A stretch of 64,000 nucleotides of DNA from Nepenthes gracilis (taxonomy: Eukaryota > Streptophyta > Magnoliopsida > Caryophyllales > Nepenthaceae), in assembly GCA_033239525.1 (NCBI GenBank), contig BSYO01000014.1:4320536-4384535 (forward strand). The letters run 5' to 3'. The translations under genes were made by a program, and so were the position numbers. Shown here in pieces: positions 1-13,300 of the stretch (positions are counted from its first letter, which is position 1; each line of letters begins with the position of its first letter). A model generated the notes under the pieces. That model had not been told where the DNA came from, searched no databases, and worked only from the letters and a program-made list of their open reading frames with translations.

Positions 1-1262
1 TGCCTAGTGCTCTCGGGGTAAGTACTGGGAAACACCCATTCACCCAGATATTTATTCGGATATTGATGCACAAAGCACCTAAGGCATTGCTCAAGGATCC
101 GATTAGTCACTTTGCTTTGCCCATAAGTTTGAGAGTGATAGGTTATGCTTCTAGTCAATTGCATGCCATGCATTTTTGAAGTAATTTCTTCAAAAGTTGT
201 TCACAAACACACAGTCTCTATCAACACAATGCTTCTTGGCATATCATGAAGCTTCATCACATGATCCACATAGAGCTTAGCAATCATCTTGGTTATATAG
301 GGGCTCAGCATTGCAACAAAGTGTGCGTACTTGGTCAAGCAATCCATCACCACCAGTACACCAAAACATATGTTAGAGAGTGGCAAGCTCTCCACAAAGT
401 CCATCGTGACATCTTCCCAAGTGTAAGTCGGTATCAATGACAATTGCATCAACCCTTTGGTTTGATATTGTTGCTCTTCACCCTTTGACAAATATCACAC
501 CTTCTAACACAATTGCTCACCTCGTTCTTCATTCCATCCCAATGGAATATTCGCAATCCTCACACACATGCAATATACTCCCAAATGCCCCCTTTCCATG
601 GTGTCATGGTTATGGCTCATGACCTACTTTCTAAGGTCCCCTGTGTTAGGCACCACTATTCTACCTTTGTATCTTAATAGCCCATCGTGTACATTATAAT
701 TTTCAACCCCCTTAGCATCCTTCTCTAGTTTATCCATCACCTCCATGCACCTCAGGACGGATTTATCCCTCTCTTACTTTATCCCAGACTTCCCATGAAG
801 GACCCAAAAGGGCCTCCAACATCTCACTATCATCCTTCCCAGAAAGAAGATCGGAGTTTTCCTTACCCAATCTATATAACACTTGAAATTCGAAATCAAC
901 CAACTTAGATACCACCTTTGTTGATCTGGGATGGTGCTCCTTTGCTGTAAGAGATGCTTAAGTAATTGTTAATCTGTGACTAACAAGAACCTCCTCCCGA
1001 GCAAGTATGGATTCCATGAAGGCAAGCATCTGCTGGGCATACACACTCCAATCTTTCTTTTGAACACCAAGGGCCTTGCTTATAGTTGGCCATCCACCAT
1101 CAATACTACTAAATTTGAGCTCAAGAAACTCAGAACAGAAATGGCCAAACTTCCGAGAGACCACTCTGAGTTGCAAATAAAATGTGTGAAGCTGATCAAC
1201 AAACTAAAACACTTCTGGATGAAGCCTAGAGTTGAAAAAGCATGAAACTCTACTCTTTCTAA
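1..1262 (-). mobile_element. Ty3/gypsy pol remnant (RNase H to integrase), truncated by window edge
   Basis: Read on the minus strand, fragments in several frames follow the normal order of a chromovirus-type Ty3/gypsy pol. At about 1176-1020 there is an RNase H segment with SKALGVQKKDWSVYAQQ. At about 930-840 comes the end of RNase H (EFQVLYRLGKEN). At about 690-640 is the linker RYKGRIVVPN, then HDT...GHLG and a CDIC-type zinc-binding region, and at 491-201 the integrase core (DVTMDFVESLP, LTKYAHFV, KLHDMPRSIV). The integrase continues to position 1. The reading frame changes several times, so this is a dead copy. RT, gag and LTRs are not visible here. The order and motifs are seen directly; the chromovirus assignment is inference. 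Confidence 0.85.
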
Positions 1263-2363
1263 CAGCAAAGGTTGATGTCAATGGAGGACAACTGAGATCA
1301 AACCAGGCAGGCTGCAAATCAACTTCAGATGAAGTTTATTCATTTCCTAAGATCTGACAAATCAAAACTTGACTTCACCAAGAGAAGGTTGATTCGCACA
1401 AGTAAGAGGACAACAGATTTACACATGCAAATAAAGCATATCTCCACAAGTATAAAGCATGAGTCATCTGGTTAGCAAAAAATATGGCCCTGAAGTATGG
1501 ATTGCACAACGAGAAACAGAAACTAAATGTCATTTTCACAGGACTCAGCCCAATTTAGATAGAGTTAGAATATTAATCAAGAAGCAAAAGAAAATGCCAA
1601 GTAATTTAGCTGCTTTCATTTGGTGACTTGTCTGTCATTTTGTTTTTGGAGCTTTACGTACATTAGTCATTTCAGTCCAGAGTCCATGTGAAATATAGCT
1701 GTGGTTGAGACCGCTAAAGAGTTTTTCTTTTTAAAACAAAGGACATTACATATCATATCTGCACAATCATTAGTTTTTAGTCATTACCAATGTCACTATC
1801 AAAAACAGTTATTATGTTTGTTAAAAAAATATTATTGCTGTGATTTGATGTACAACAACTAAAAAACAAAAAGCATATGAGAAAGTTATCAAACGTTTAT
1901 GCTGCAAATTTTAAACATTTAAAAATCAAAATGTCGAAGACTAAAATGCCAAGATAGGAGAAGACACTTGATAACCAGTGAAGGAGCCAGCCAGATGATA
2001 TTTGGATAAAACAATCAAGCCAATAACACTTCATGCAGAAATTCAACCTCACACTGTGTGCCTATTAAACTCATGACATTAATATGTTACTAAGCACCAA
2101 GGCGAGTCTCACCAGTTTAATTTGTCCGCAACAAATGCAAACAATATAAAACTATTAATCATAAAGCACTGAGTAGCCGCAACAAGAAATCTACACCAAG
2201 CAGACTATCATTTCGAGCTGAGATAATCTCATAAAAACTGCTCCAAACAAAAAGCCCAGAAGTGTGATAGTAGTAACAAAGCTGCTCCGAAAGCCATCAA
2301 CAGAATGTAACTAACAAAATATTACCAGGATAACAACTATCAGCCTGAAATTAGACAACGAAT
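1263..2363. other. Intergenic, downstream of uL23m gene
   Basis: This AT-rich DNA has no ORF with recognisable similarity. The part next to 2364 should hold the 3' UTR and polyadenylation site of the minus-strand ribosomal protein gene. No RNA gene or transposon end was recognised. Confidence 0.5.
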
Positions 2364-2951
2364 CTACCTAGCAGCAGCCGTCATGCTGCTCCATGGAAAT
2401 TTTGCGGTCTCTTCGCTGCGATTTCCTCGACGAGGAGGGCTCTTTTCAGGCTTGAAGCGATCGCGGTCCTTAGCGTCAAGCCAATGGGACTTCTTCTCGC
2501 CTTCTTCGACAATGGTTGTCTTGGATTGCTTGTTCATCGCTCTCTTCTCTTCTTGAATGATCTTAATGGGAAAAAGATCCGGCGATATTGATAGCGGGCT
2601 CTTTAAAGTTATGTAGGCTTTCTTATAGTCTGGTTTAGCCAGCAATAAGCCGCCTCTTTTCTTCTTCTTGCCATCCATGTTTAGGGTTCGAACTTTGTCC
2701 ACTTCGAAGCCGTAGAGTGATTCTAAAACCCTCTTGATCTCAATCTATTAATTTTTGAAAAGAGAAAAGAAGATTAGGAGAGACAGAAAGGCGAGTGGAA
2801 TAAAAATTTGCCTGGAAATGGCACTAACCTTGGAAGCAGAAGGGATGGTTTTGAGGGCGATTTCAGTGATGTTGGTGAAAGAAGAGGGCATAAGGAGCTT
2901 GATGGGAAGGTTTGCAAAGTGTACTACTCGTTTTCCTAGTCGGCTACCCAT
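2364..2951 (-). CDS. Mitochondrial large-subunit ribosomal protein uL23m (L23/L15e family), two exons
   Basis: Exon 1 is 2829-2951 (41 codons, starts MGSRLGKRVVHFANLPIKLL). Exon 2 is 2364-2744 (126 codons plus stop). The 84-bp intron 2745-2828 has donor GTTAGT and acceptor TTAATAG, phase 0. The joined protein is 167 aa, close to the roughly 178 aa of the Arabidopsis L23/L15e family protein as I recall it. The uL23 core follows: PSSFTNITEIALKTIPSASK, then IEIKRVLESLYGFEVDKV, then RTLNMDGKKKKRGG and PDYKKAYITL, a uL23 beta-strand region that contacts rRNA near the exit tunnel. The C-terminus is basic and charged, as in plant organellar forms. It acts in the mitochondrial ribosome. No frame break is seen and the gene looks intact. 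The start is chosen because upstream sequence lacks an in-frame continuation and the N-terminus matches the family. Confidence 0.9.
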
Positions 2952-5825
2952 ATCACCTTTTCGCTTACCCTGGATTGCTTGAGCTTCGCAGGATCGAAGG
3001 AATAGTCTCGTAGGAGCTCTGAAGTCGAAGGTTGCAAGATAGTTTTTTCTTTTTTTTTTTTGCGGGGGGGGGCGCCTTCTCGTTCATATTCTCTTCTCTC
3101 TATTTTCCGGCCATAAATGGGCTGGATTTACTGAATTGGGCCATCATAAAAATGGCAAATAAAATAAATAATAACATAAAAAAAGGGTAGCCCGCATCCA
3201 ATTACAGACGAGAAGCATGATAAAAACTTGGCGTCTGCTCTTTAAATGGTGAAAAGTGAAGAAAAAATTGAGGGGACCGTTAATTTACATTTTCACACTT
3301 TTGAGGGAATATATTTTTTTATGAGAAAATTTTTTAAAATTATGAATCTCAATATACAAAATAATAACAAGACATTTTCTTTAAATAAAATGGGCAAAAC
3401 TTAATTTTTTAACTGCTAATATATCTGATAAACTGTTTACTTGTATTTATCATCTAAAAAGTTCTTCAAAGTAATATGTATTATTTAACATTCTCTTTCT
3501 TAATATCTATCACTTATCAATCACTCCCTTTTGAAGCATAATGAAAGGAGATTGAGTCTCCATGTACCCCCATTAGGACTTTTACGTGTTTTAAACTGGT
3601 ATAAGGAAAGAGATTAACTAAAGAGCTTACTCAATTACCGCATACTCAGGTCGAATGGTTCGTCACTAACTCAGTAAGAAGTAACAGAAAAAATTGGCCA
3701 TGAAAAAGAATTCGAGATGACCAAATCACAACTAGGAGACATACTAATACCTGCCCATAGAAAAAGATCATTAAACATCTCCTAGCTAGCATGTGACACA
3801 TTTTGTGAGTGTATCTCAACATCTGTCACATTAAAAATATATATATAACACACTAAAAAAAGAAGCTACAAAAGGGGATATTCATTGGACAATACACAAC
3901 GTCTAATGTGGATCAGAAAAAAGGTGCCTCTGCCCCTAACCCAGCATACACAACCAATCAAGAGTAATCTTCCTCCCAGTGGCTCTCCTTAAGCAATTAT
4001 CTATTAGAAGCCACTAGCCATCTGATGAAGTGATCCAGCCAACCAAGAGATCAAGAAATAAAACAAATGAGATTTTATTAAGAAAGAGAGAACTTTGTTA
4101 AAAACAGATATCGTAAAACTAAAACATCTTACCACAATAATAAGAGAAAGACATTCATTTCTCACAGGGATACAAGTAGAGTTAAACATCTCAATACAAT
4201 TTATGAGTATTAGCTAATGATCAGAAAAAGGCTTCATTCCAACCAATCAGGAGTAATCTTCCTCCCAGTGGCCCTCTTTAAGCAATTACCTATTAGAAGC
4301 CACCAGCCATCTGTGAAGTTATCCAGCCAACCAAGAGATCCTTTATTCTTTGTTAAAAACAGATATCGTAAATAAAAATCTTACCACAATAATAAGAGAA
4401 AGACATTCATCAAATACATCTTAGGCCCTTATTCCTAAAAACAACGATGCTCCCAAAAGCAATATATTTCTCACCAAGCTCACCAATCATGTTTGGCCTC
4501 TCTGCATTATACTGTCAAACTCAAAAGTTTTATAATAAAGTTTTAAAAGTCGATATATTTCAAACCTCTTATATAGTTTGAACATATGATGACTTAGATA
4601 TCAGAGATGCCTTTCTGAGAACCACACATAGGTCCATTCACTTTGTTGTTTGCTACACACAAGACCTAGGTAGAGGCATTCAAACATGAATCCCGAATCA
4701 GGTTGTTGCTTCTTCAAATTATATTAATTCAGGTATGCATCAATTAAGGGAAAAAAAAAGACAGAGGATTCAAGTTTTTTGGTATGGGAATAGCAACATT
4801 TCTAAGATACAATTAAACCTTTATTTCTTCAACTATGATTATCCACTCCATTCTTCTTAGTACCTAGAAGGAATTCCAAATAAGCATTTGCTTCAAGCCT
4901 TTTTTAGATTCTTCAATGATACTTTGAGAAACGTTTGAATGGATAATTTAGAAAGATTACACTCTCTAAACAATTACTTGATTATGATTGATGTGTCCAT
5001 TACAGCTATTGCTAACTAATCTATCCTTAGTGCAAAAGATCAATCAGTGACCATTAAGCGATTACCAAGCAACAATTATTAAGAACATTCTTCAATCAAT
5101 CTTTTATCCAATTATATAATAAACTGCACTCAAATGTGGTTTAGAAAACCTCTCTAAATGAAAAACAACTCATCAAGCATCACTTTCAAATCTTTTAAAC
5201 GCATCTCTTTATTTTTGCTTTATTTTGTTATTTTGTTATATTATTCTTTTTTATTGGTGGGGCAGGGAGGCATTGGTGGTGGAACAGGTTGTACTTGGCT
5301 GGCAAAACTGAAAATAAAATGATTGAAATCAATGAAAAATTTTCATTTTCAAATCACTACCAATATCGATACCTTAATATTACCAGCCAAACATACCCAC
5401 CTTAAATATTTGTTATAGACACACCTTCAGTTTAATTTAATTTATTTTATTTCTTTCTGGGTTCATCAAGCCATACGTTGAGTCTACATTGAAAAAAACA
5501 AGCACTGCAGCTCAAAGTGTGTATACATATTTCCAGTACTGCACACTACATTTCAGAAAACATCAGAGGGTGGTCAACAAACTCACAAATTGTTGTTTGA
5601 TAATGATAATTCGAGCACCTCTCCATTGAAAAGCTTAGTAGGTCATCCAGTTCCATTCACCTAAAACATCTTGAAAGAGCTTCTTGTTGAGTTGACAGAG
5701 AACATATATGCCTGCCTGGCTGGTTTTCACAATTGGCAGGTAGTGTATGTATTTATTTGGTGAATCGCACTGCACTCCCATTAGTTTAGGCAAATGAAAT
5801 AATGCCCCCATGCGCTGGTGGAACT
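2952..5825. other. Intergenic between uL23m gene and ROCK1-like gene
   Basis: Positions 2952-3110 are the presumed 5' region of uL23m and hold a T-rich run followed by nine G at 3064-3072. The rest is AT-rich, with a local duplication at 3949-4159 and 4237-4410 and no convincing ORF. The last few hundred bases before 5826 are the 3' flank of the transporter gene. An AATAAA on the minus strand near 5752 is a plausible polyadenylation signal. Confidence 0.5.
3949..4410. repeat. Local direct duplication (two copies of about 175-210 bp)
   Basis: Copy 1 (about 3949-4159) and copy 2 (about 4237-4410) share long blocks in the same order: 'caatcaagagtaatcttcct', 'agccatctg', 'atccagccaaccaagagatc', 'ttgttaaaaacagatatcgt', and 'cttaccacaataataagaga'. 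The copies differ by point changes, and copy 2 lacks a stretch of about 30 bp. The period is about 288 bp. No coding content is seen. Confidence 0.85.
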
Positions 5826-8800
5826 CTAAGATTCCTTCTTTTTAATGCGGTAAGGATATTTCTGGTATATCGAGATGCTACTGATCACAAGTGGAAGAGC
5901 CACAAGGCAATACAGTGAGGGTGGTTTTCCATCAAAAATGAATTGCAGCAAGGCAGTGACTACGAGTGCAGAAACAATGACAAACCCCTGCAGATACGAA
6001 AACTAGTGGTCAAAATTTATAGGAGCACTCAGATAGGACAGACAACCAGCACTATGAATATAATCTCTACGTTCAAATGTTGTTGCACTAGACAAAATTG
6101 ATACAGGTTACTGAAAATTTGCTGCACATGGAGATTATCGGTCGAAACAGCATGAAAAAAACTGTTCTTAACATAGAGTTTACTGGGAATGCACCAATTA
6201 AAGTTGCAGTGAAGTATTAGATATGGCTCTGATTTCAAAACAATCAAAAGCCTTTCAAATAAATCAAGCTCAATGCTGGTCCAAAAGACTCATTAGAGAA
6301 GATTATGGCCAAGTTGAGGACAAAAGCAAACAACATTTCCAACACTCAGAACTACATCCTTTCAACACACGTTAACTATTCACTACAAGATCCCATAAGA
6401 CTTGCACAATGATGCAAGCACCTCTTTACAACCTCTCATGTTTTATAAGATCAGAAAACATAAAGCACAGGTAAACAGTCCCAGCTTAAGTGAGCAAACT
6501 GCTGGATAATAAAAGTAATGAAAACTCTTGGTCTTCAATAAACAACCAGTGGCTAGTTAAAAGTGAGCACCAAAATTTCATTCTTGCAAGGAGCATATGC
6601 TAAGTCAATCTATTTTAATAGAACTAAGCTTGCCTTTCGAACACCACCAGCATAGCTCGTTACGAGGCCAACAAGAATTCCACCACCAGCATTAGATATA
6701 ACTGGGATCTGCAACAAATAAATATGACACATTTTGGATCTGCTAAACATCTGAAATAGCAGCTGTGGAATAAGAGAATGCCAATAAAAATACAGCTACA
6801 ATCATCTTGAATGTCCGTCCTCAGATAATATACAACAGGGCTAGCTGGACAGCTACACAGATTTTTCACTGTAGATTATACTCAACCATCAAGTGTTCTG
6901 CTAAATGAAACTCAACGGATGAAACAGTGATCTCAAAGGATGCATGTGTTCAACTATTAAAATACACTGACAAAGTCTAAATTTTAAAATTTTGATATTA
7001 ATATTGTCTTAAATATGAATATTATAAAATAAATAAATAAATAATCTTCTATTAATGTAAACATAAAATTATAATACATTCAATGAGATAGTCTTTTTTA
7101 ACTACCTTAGAATGGAATCCATTCCAAATATAAATGCCAGGACACAAGACACCAAAGTAAACAAATGAAACTAGTTGGTTTTGATCAAATGATTTGCAGT
7201 TCAATCAACTAGTACACTGATTCAAATGGTTCTCACAACATAATAGAATAACTAATATTAGATAAGGAGCACACTAGTGCACGAGGTTCCCACACCAGGG
7301 TATCAAAAAGGGATCAACTTTACCTTTACATCACAGATAAACCATATCCATTGGTCAGAACCCGTGACCTCTAAGTCGCATGAGAGCAACATTACCGTTG
7401 AACCAAGGCAATAAATGTTTAATAAATAAAACTAATTTTAATAACCTTTAAATAAAAATATATACATGTTAAAGTTAGAAAGAAATTCAAAACCAAAAAG
7501 TGACAGAGCTTATTCAAATTCACTCAACAGCAGACCAAAAACTGGGGGAGGAGCAGTTTTATATTTCATCATGATAGAAGCATCAGTAGGAAAAGACTGA
7601 TTTGATTTGATTTATAGAAGCATCAGTAGCAGTACTTCATCAAAGCATATGGTTAACACATTTTCTTAGTTCTTCCGTTTAATGTTTTGTGCTTGTGTAC
7701 TTAAGCGAGTTGAGTGTTCACATGAAACCAGTAGCTATAATTCCAACATACGCCCCAGTTTTCAATTTGTTGTTTGTTTTAGCAAGCTGTCATTAATTAT
7801 TAGACCAAGCTGAAAAGGTTCCAATGCCATCATCTTCCTCCAAGAGTCTAGAGATAATGTCTTCAAACAAAAAAAGAGTGGTACCAAAGTCAAAGGCGTC
7901 CAGTCATAAAAGAATCCTTGCCGTTTGATAGCTTCTCCATCTGGAGACTTGAACGTGCTAACCAACAAGCACAGGCTTCCAAAAATTGACATTTCTATGG
8001 TCATCAAGTATGATGAATGCTTTTTTACCTGGAAAAACAAGGAGAGTAGTCAAATTGGCAGTGATAAAGGAATTTTTCTTTGCTGAGACACAAAGCATTG
8101 TTTGTTACCTGAGAAGCCCATTGACACAGAGCAGAAGCCAGACCTGATAGCAGTGACGCAACCAAGATAGGAATAATTCCATAAAACAAGACTAGTTCAG
8201 GATTATCACTACTAGAAGCTTTGCTAGTGCCTTCACCGATGCTTAGAAGCACAGCAGCAACTATCAATAAGAAAAGAGCTCCAATCTGTTGAATCGACTG
8301 TTTCTGCCTAAATATTCACACAATTAATAATCAAAGGATTAGTTTGACACTGAGAAGTCAGAACCTATGAAAAAAAAAAAGGTTATAAACTACTGAAAGC
8401 TTAAACATGTTGTGGTGTTTTATAGTAAAGATGCTAAACTTGTCAATCTAATATTGTTACTTAAGGTCTACATGCACTAGATGGCACTTCCAAGCTGCGA
8501 CCAATCTAGTAAAAACCAAAAAAGAAGAAAAAAAAACAGAAATTAAAAAAGCAACACTAGGATTGGTACCAAACTGCCATCATCACAGTAAGGAATCCAT
8601 ATTATACATAGGACAATAATGAACTAACCCCACGTTTGGTTTGTGGGAATAGAATTTCTATTTCCACCTTATTCCTACCGGAATATTTATTCCACTATTT
8701 GGTTACATTTTAATAAAGAATAAATATTCTCAAAATAATAGTTATCCCCGAATTTTAGAAAATAACTATTACCACCTCCCTATTGGTATTAGTTATTCCC

Positions 8801-9395
8801 AGATAATTAGGAATAACTATTCCAACATCAATTTTTTTTATATTCTGAAAATGCCTTATATATATATACACACACACACACATAATTATTTGATATATAA
8901 TTATTTAATAATTATATTTGATAAATATATGTTATATACACGTAATATTATATATATGTAATATTTAATAAATATTTAATAATGTAATATTATATCAAAT
9001 ATTTAATAAATATTTGATATATACACATAATTATATATACGTAATTTATTTAATTTAAAAATATTTGATATATACATAATTATATATACGTAATATTTAA
9101 TAAATATTTAATACATAATATTATGTATTAAATGTTTGATAAATGTTTGATATATTATATTATATAGACGTAATATTTAATACGGAATATTATGTATTAT
9201 ATGATAATATGTAATATTATATCAAATATAATATTTAATAATATGTAATATTATATCAAAAAATTAATAAATATTTGATATATATACATAATTATATACA
9301 TGTAAAATATATTTAATTATATATATTATATCAAATATTTATTAAATATGTATTTTTTATGATAAAAATATATATTATATTAAATAATAATTTAG

Positions 9396-9444
<49 letters not shown>

Positions 9445-10390
9445 AAAAAAGAATATCTGTTTTATTAAATAACGACAAAAAAATCATTATGACAAATTTT
9501 CACCTTATTTCTCATATTATTCTACAAATTAAATATTAGAATACTAATTCCCAATTTATTCTATTCCAACAACCAAATATAGGAATAACAATTCTCAACT
9601 CTATTTTTCCATGTTATTCCCTAGGAATAACTATTCTTATTCCACCTTATTCTATTCCAATAATCAAACGTGCAGTAAGTGTGCAACAGATTTCTGGAAT
9701 ACTATGAACTTCAGCCATATATAATAAAGTATAAAAGTGAACGGACAGATGCAGCTTGAAATTTGATAGAAGGAACTGAGAAAGAACTTTATGAACAAAT
9801 GAACTAGGCAATAGTAGAAACCCACAATTGCAACCCCAACAATTGTGGTTACCCAAAAAAACCCACAATGCCTACTGGCAGGAAGACCGTCTGAAATGCT
9901 GACTAAGTCCAAGACAGAAATAAAAACAATAATCCTAATTAGCAAGCTGGACCACTAACATCAAAGAGAATAACTACTAATTACCAAAAATTTATATATA
10001 AAACTATGAAGATAAGATGAAAGTACACCTCAATATCATGTATGTGAACAAGGCTGTGAAAAATAGTTTTGTCTGATTCAGAATTGAGAACGTGAGAGAA
10101 TCAAGATTTTTGTAAGAGATTTGGAGCAAACTATTTTGCAAAGCATATATTGCAGCTGGGAGTCCTGAAGCAGTCAATGCGCCAACCAAAGTCCACTCCG
10201 TGTACAATTTCTTCAAATTACCATCTTTTGCAAGCAGGATTAGAGCACATATCACCTGTGGATGGGGAAAAAGACGGATGAACATACACATGCACCTGCA
10301 AGAGAAAGATGACAGAAAATATTACGTAGTGCAAGGCTTACTTTGGCCACTTCACATGCAAAGACAGAGGAAGTCACAATTACTCCACGC
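5826..10390 (-). CDS. ROCK1: ROCK1-like transporter, exons 2-7 cluster
   Basis: These six exons encode residues from RGVIVTSSVFACEVAK to the stop. Intron 2 is 10256-10341 (donor GTAAGC), intron 3 is 8308-10028 (donor GTGTAC, acceptor TTTAG), intron 4 is 8029-8108 (GTAACA), intron 5 is 6709-7884 (GTACCA) and intron 6 is 5988-6633 (GCAAGC donor, TATCTGCAG acceptor). Exon 3 ends with AG and exon 4 begins with G, giving one arginine codon; the other internal junctions are phase 0. Exon 2 starts with the last base of a split codon, so an upstream exon ending in AG is required. That exon is found at 20817. Confidence 0.93.
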
Positions 10391-13300
10391 CTGCAAGAAA
10401 CATTGACAAGGTCAAACTGAAGTTAAATACATATGCATGTAAGGGGTCATTCACTCGACTGCTCTAATCTTAGGGAACAATAATCAGCCCAGTAGAATCA
10501 TACTCTTTTTTCTTTCAGTAAGGGAAACAACATATGGGTTTGAGTTTTCAATGATAGTTGGGGCGACTGTGCAAGGATTGAATAGCACTTGTGTGTGCAC
10601 TTATAATGTGCTCTAGTTGGTTCAGAAATGTTATGACCAGAAAACCAATTTATGTGAACCTGAGCTTTAACCACAAATTGAAACTAAAAAAACATGGACA
10701 CTATCTCAGAGCTACAATGTCCGTGTCTGACACATATCAGACACTAATACTCTCCTGACATGTGTTCAAATTATTTAATTTTTTTTTTTTAAATTCTAAC
10801 ATGCTCTAACACATTCGGATACGTTTTTGACACGCTTGATACATGTTTAGTTCAGAATTTTTGTTATATTTGGTATTTTTTGAAAATTACAAAGTACACA
10901 GTGATAAAGTTAAATGTAGATGTTGATTGATATATAAAACATATACTATATTAAGTTTTGACAATAAGAAATATAATAAACTAATGATTTTATTTAACCT
11001 GTCTCCAACGTATCGTGTCTTATTTGTAAAAAAGTAACATGTCGGCACGTTGATATCATGTCATGCCGATGTTCATGCTTCTTAAATTGAAACAGAAGAA
11101 AAGGAAACTAAATGAAAAATCATGCACCAAAACAAGCCCTCATTAACAATGAAATAGGGGGAATGCATTATCCCACACATCTTCCATACCACTGTCCGTG
11201 ACCGTGAATATTGATATTTCATAACAAACTAAAGCTCCAAACCCCAGATCCTGCAGCTTAAACATCATATGTCATGCATAATAATTCCCTCGGCTGTCAA
11301 CAGACAACATGTTTACTACTTAGAGATGCTGTCAACAGGCAACATGATTGCTTATCCAAGAAGCAAGCAAAGTGAAACTAAGATCATCATCCGAAAAGTT
11401 GTTTCTCCTAGGTCTGAAACAATAAGTGCTTTTTTAGTAGTTTCTGAAAGTTAATTCTAGAAGCTTCTAAATGATCATTGCAAGCCCAAAAAATAATCAG
11501 TAGTCCTTCCAACAGTCAAATGCTAAGCAAGTGCACAAAAATCCATCAGTGACAGAAAAACACAGTCGTTAAATTACAAAATTTGCTTCTGAAGAATACA
11601 AAGATTGAAGGGGACACAACAATGAAGGAGAAACCAGAAGAAGAAGAACACACAAAGAATGCAGAAAAACTGCTGAGTCTATTTTTCAGAACTGAGCGAC
11701 TATCTGGGAAAATAAAAGTTACAGTAGTGATAATTTACATTAGTGGCTTATATGGTTACAAATAGAATAACAAATATCCTAGTTGTAAAAAACTGTAAAA
11801 TAATAAATTGCTAACTATATTTGCAACACTTCCCCTCAAGATGGCAAGTGCAAATTGCGCACACCCACATTGTTGAGAAAAGAAAGAAATCAAGCAACTG
11901 ACAAAGACTTTGTCGCTAGATCGGCCAATTGATGAGTCGTGGGTACATGAAACGTCAGGATAGCTCCTGATTGAATCTTTTCACAAAAGATGTGATGGTC
12001 AATTTCAGCTTCAACAAAGGAACATGAGATAGCATGCAGCTTCTTGGATTTCCAGGAACAAGTAAATCTCCAATAAATATTGTAAACCCAGTAATAGTTC
12101 TCCAAGTATCGGAACAAGCTGCCCAATCCGCATAAAAAAAAAGCCTTGAGATGAAGCTGTGAAGAAGAGACGGAGAACAAGCCTTGTCCAGACAGAGGAT
12201 TTGATGGGCAGCATCAAGGTGGGATTGCTTGGGTGTGTCCAGAAACTGAGGAGATTAATTGAATATGTTTGATCAGGCCTTGTAATTGACACGTAGACCA
12301 ATCTCCCCACTAGTCTATAATATACCAGTGGATCAAGAATAAACTTCCCCTTAAAATGACCAAGTTTTAAATTTTGAATCATGGGAAACTAGCAGGACGG
12401 CATGCTAGATAGCCTGAATCTTCAAGAATGTCAAAGGCATATTTCCTTTGACAAACGAATATTCCAGAAGATGATCGAACAATTTCAAGACCAAGGAAAT
12501 ATTTAAGAATTCCCAAATCATTCAGCTTGAATCTGTTGTCAAGAACAGATTTTTAACTAGGCAATGGAAGAAAGATCACTGCGAGACAAAGTAATGTCAT
12601 CTACATATATATGAGTATGGTTGTATACGATTGCCTATGTTTCTTGACAAAGATGGAGTAGTTGGCCAGGATTGGATAAATCCTTGTGCCACAATGAAGG
12701 AAGAAAATTTATGAAACCTTTGTCTTGGAGCTTGTTTCAAGCCATAAATTGACTTATTCAATTGACACACAAGTGATCCCAGCTTCTTTTGTTCATATCC
12801 AATAGGATGAGAGGGTAAACCCATGTAGACTTCTTCATGCAGATCAGCATGGAGAACGGCATTACTGCACTGATGGTAAATAGTTTTGCAACAAGCAAAG
12901 AAGTATTAATTGGGTATAACTCTTTGCAACCAACTATGCTTTATATCTCTCAATGGAACCATCAGTGTAACGGAACGGATTTTTTTTTTTTTTTTGCATT
13001 CCGCCAGCGACCTCCCAGAACCGTCACCAAGGTTTTGGTGATCTGATCGGAGCCGGTCGTGCCTCCCAATCATATGATCACAGATGCCATCTAGGACTCT
13101 TACACGATATATATAAAAAATGTAACGGAAGCCAATCTAATAACCTGCCGAAGCATGAATGCCGGTCGTGCCTCCCAATCACATGATCACAGATGCCATC
13201 TATGACCCTTACATGATATCCTAAAATATATAATGAAAGCCAATCTAATAGCATGTCAAAGCATTTACATTCATACCCATAAAACTCATTTATGCATACA

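Noticed and set aside
10707..11092. Possible Mutator-like MITE in intron 1
   Set aside because: The inverted ends match only in patches and no target duplication was found. It is kept only as a note inside the intron entry.
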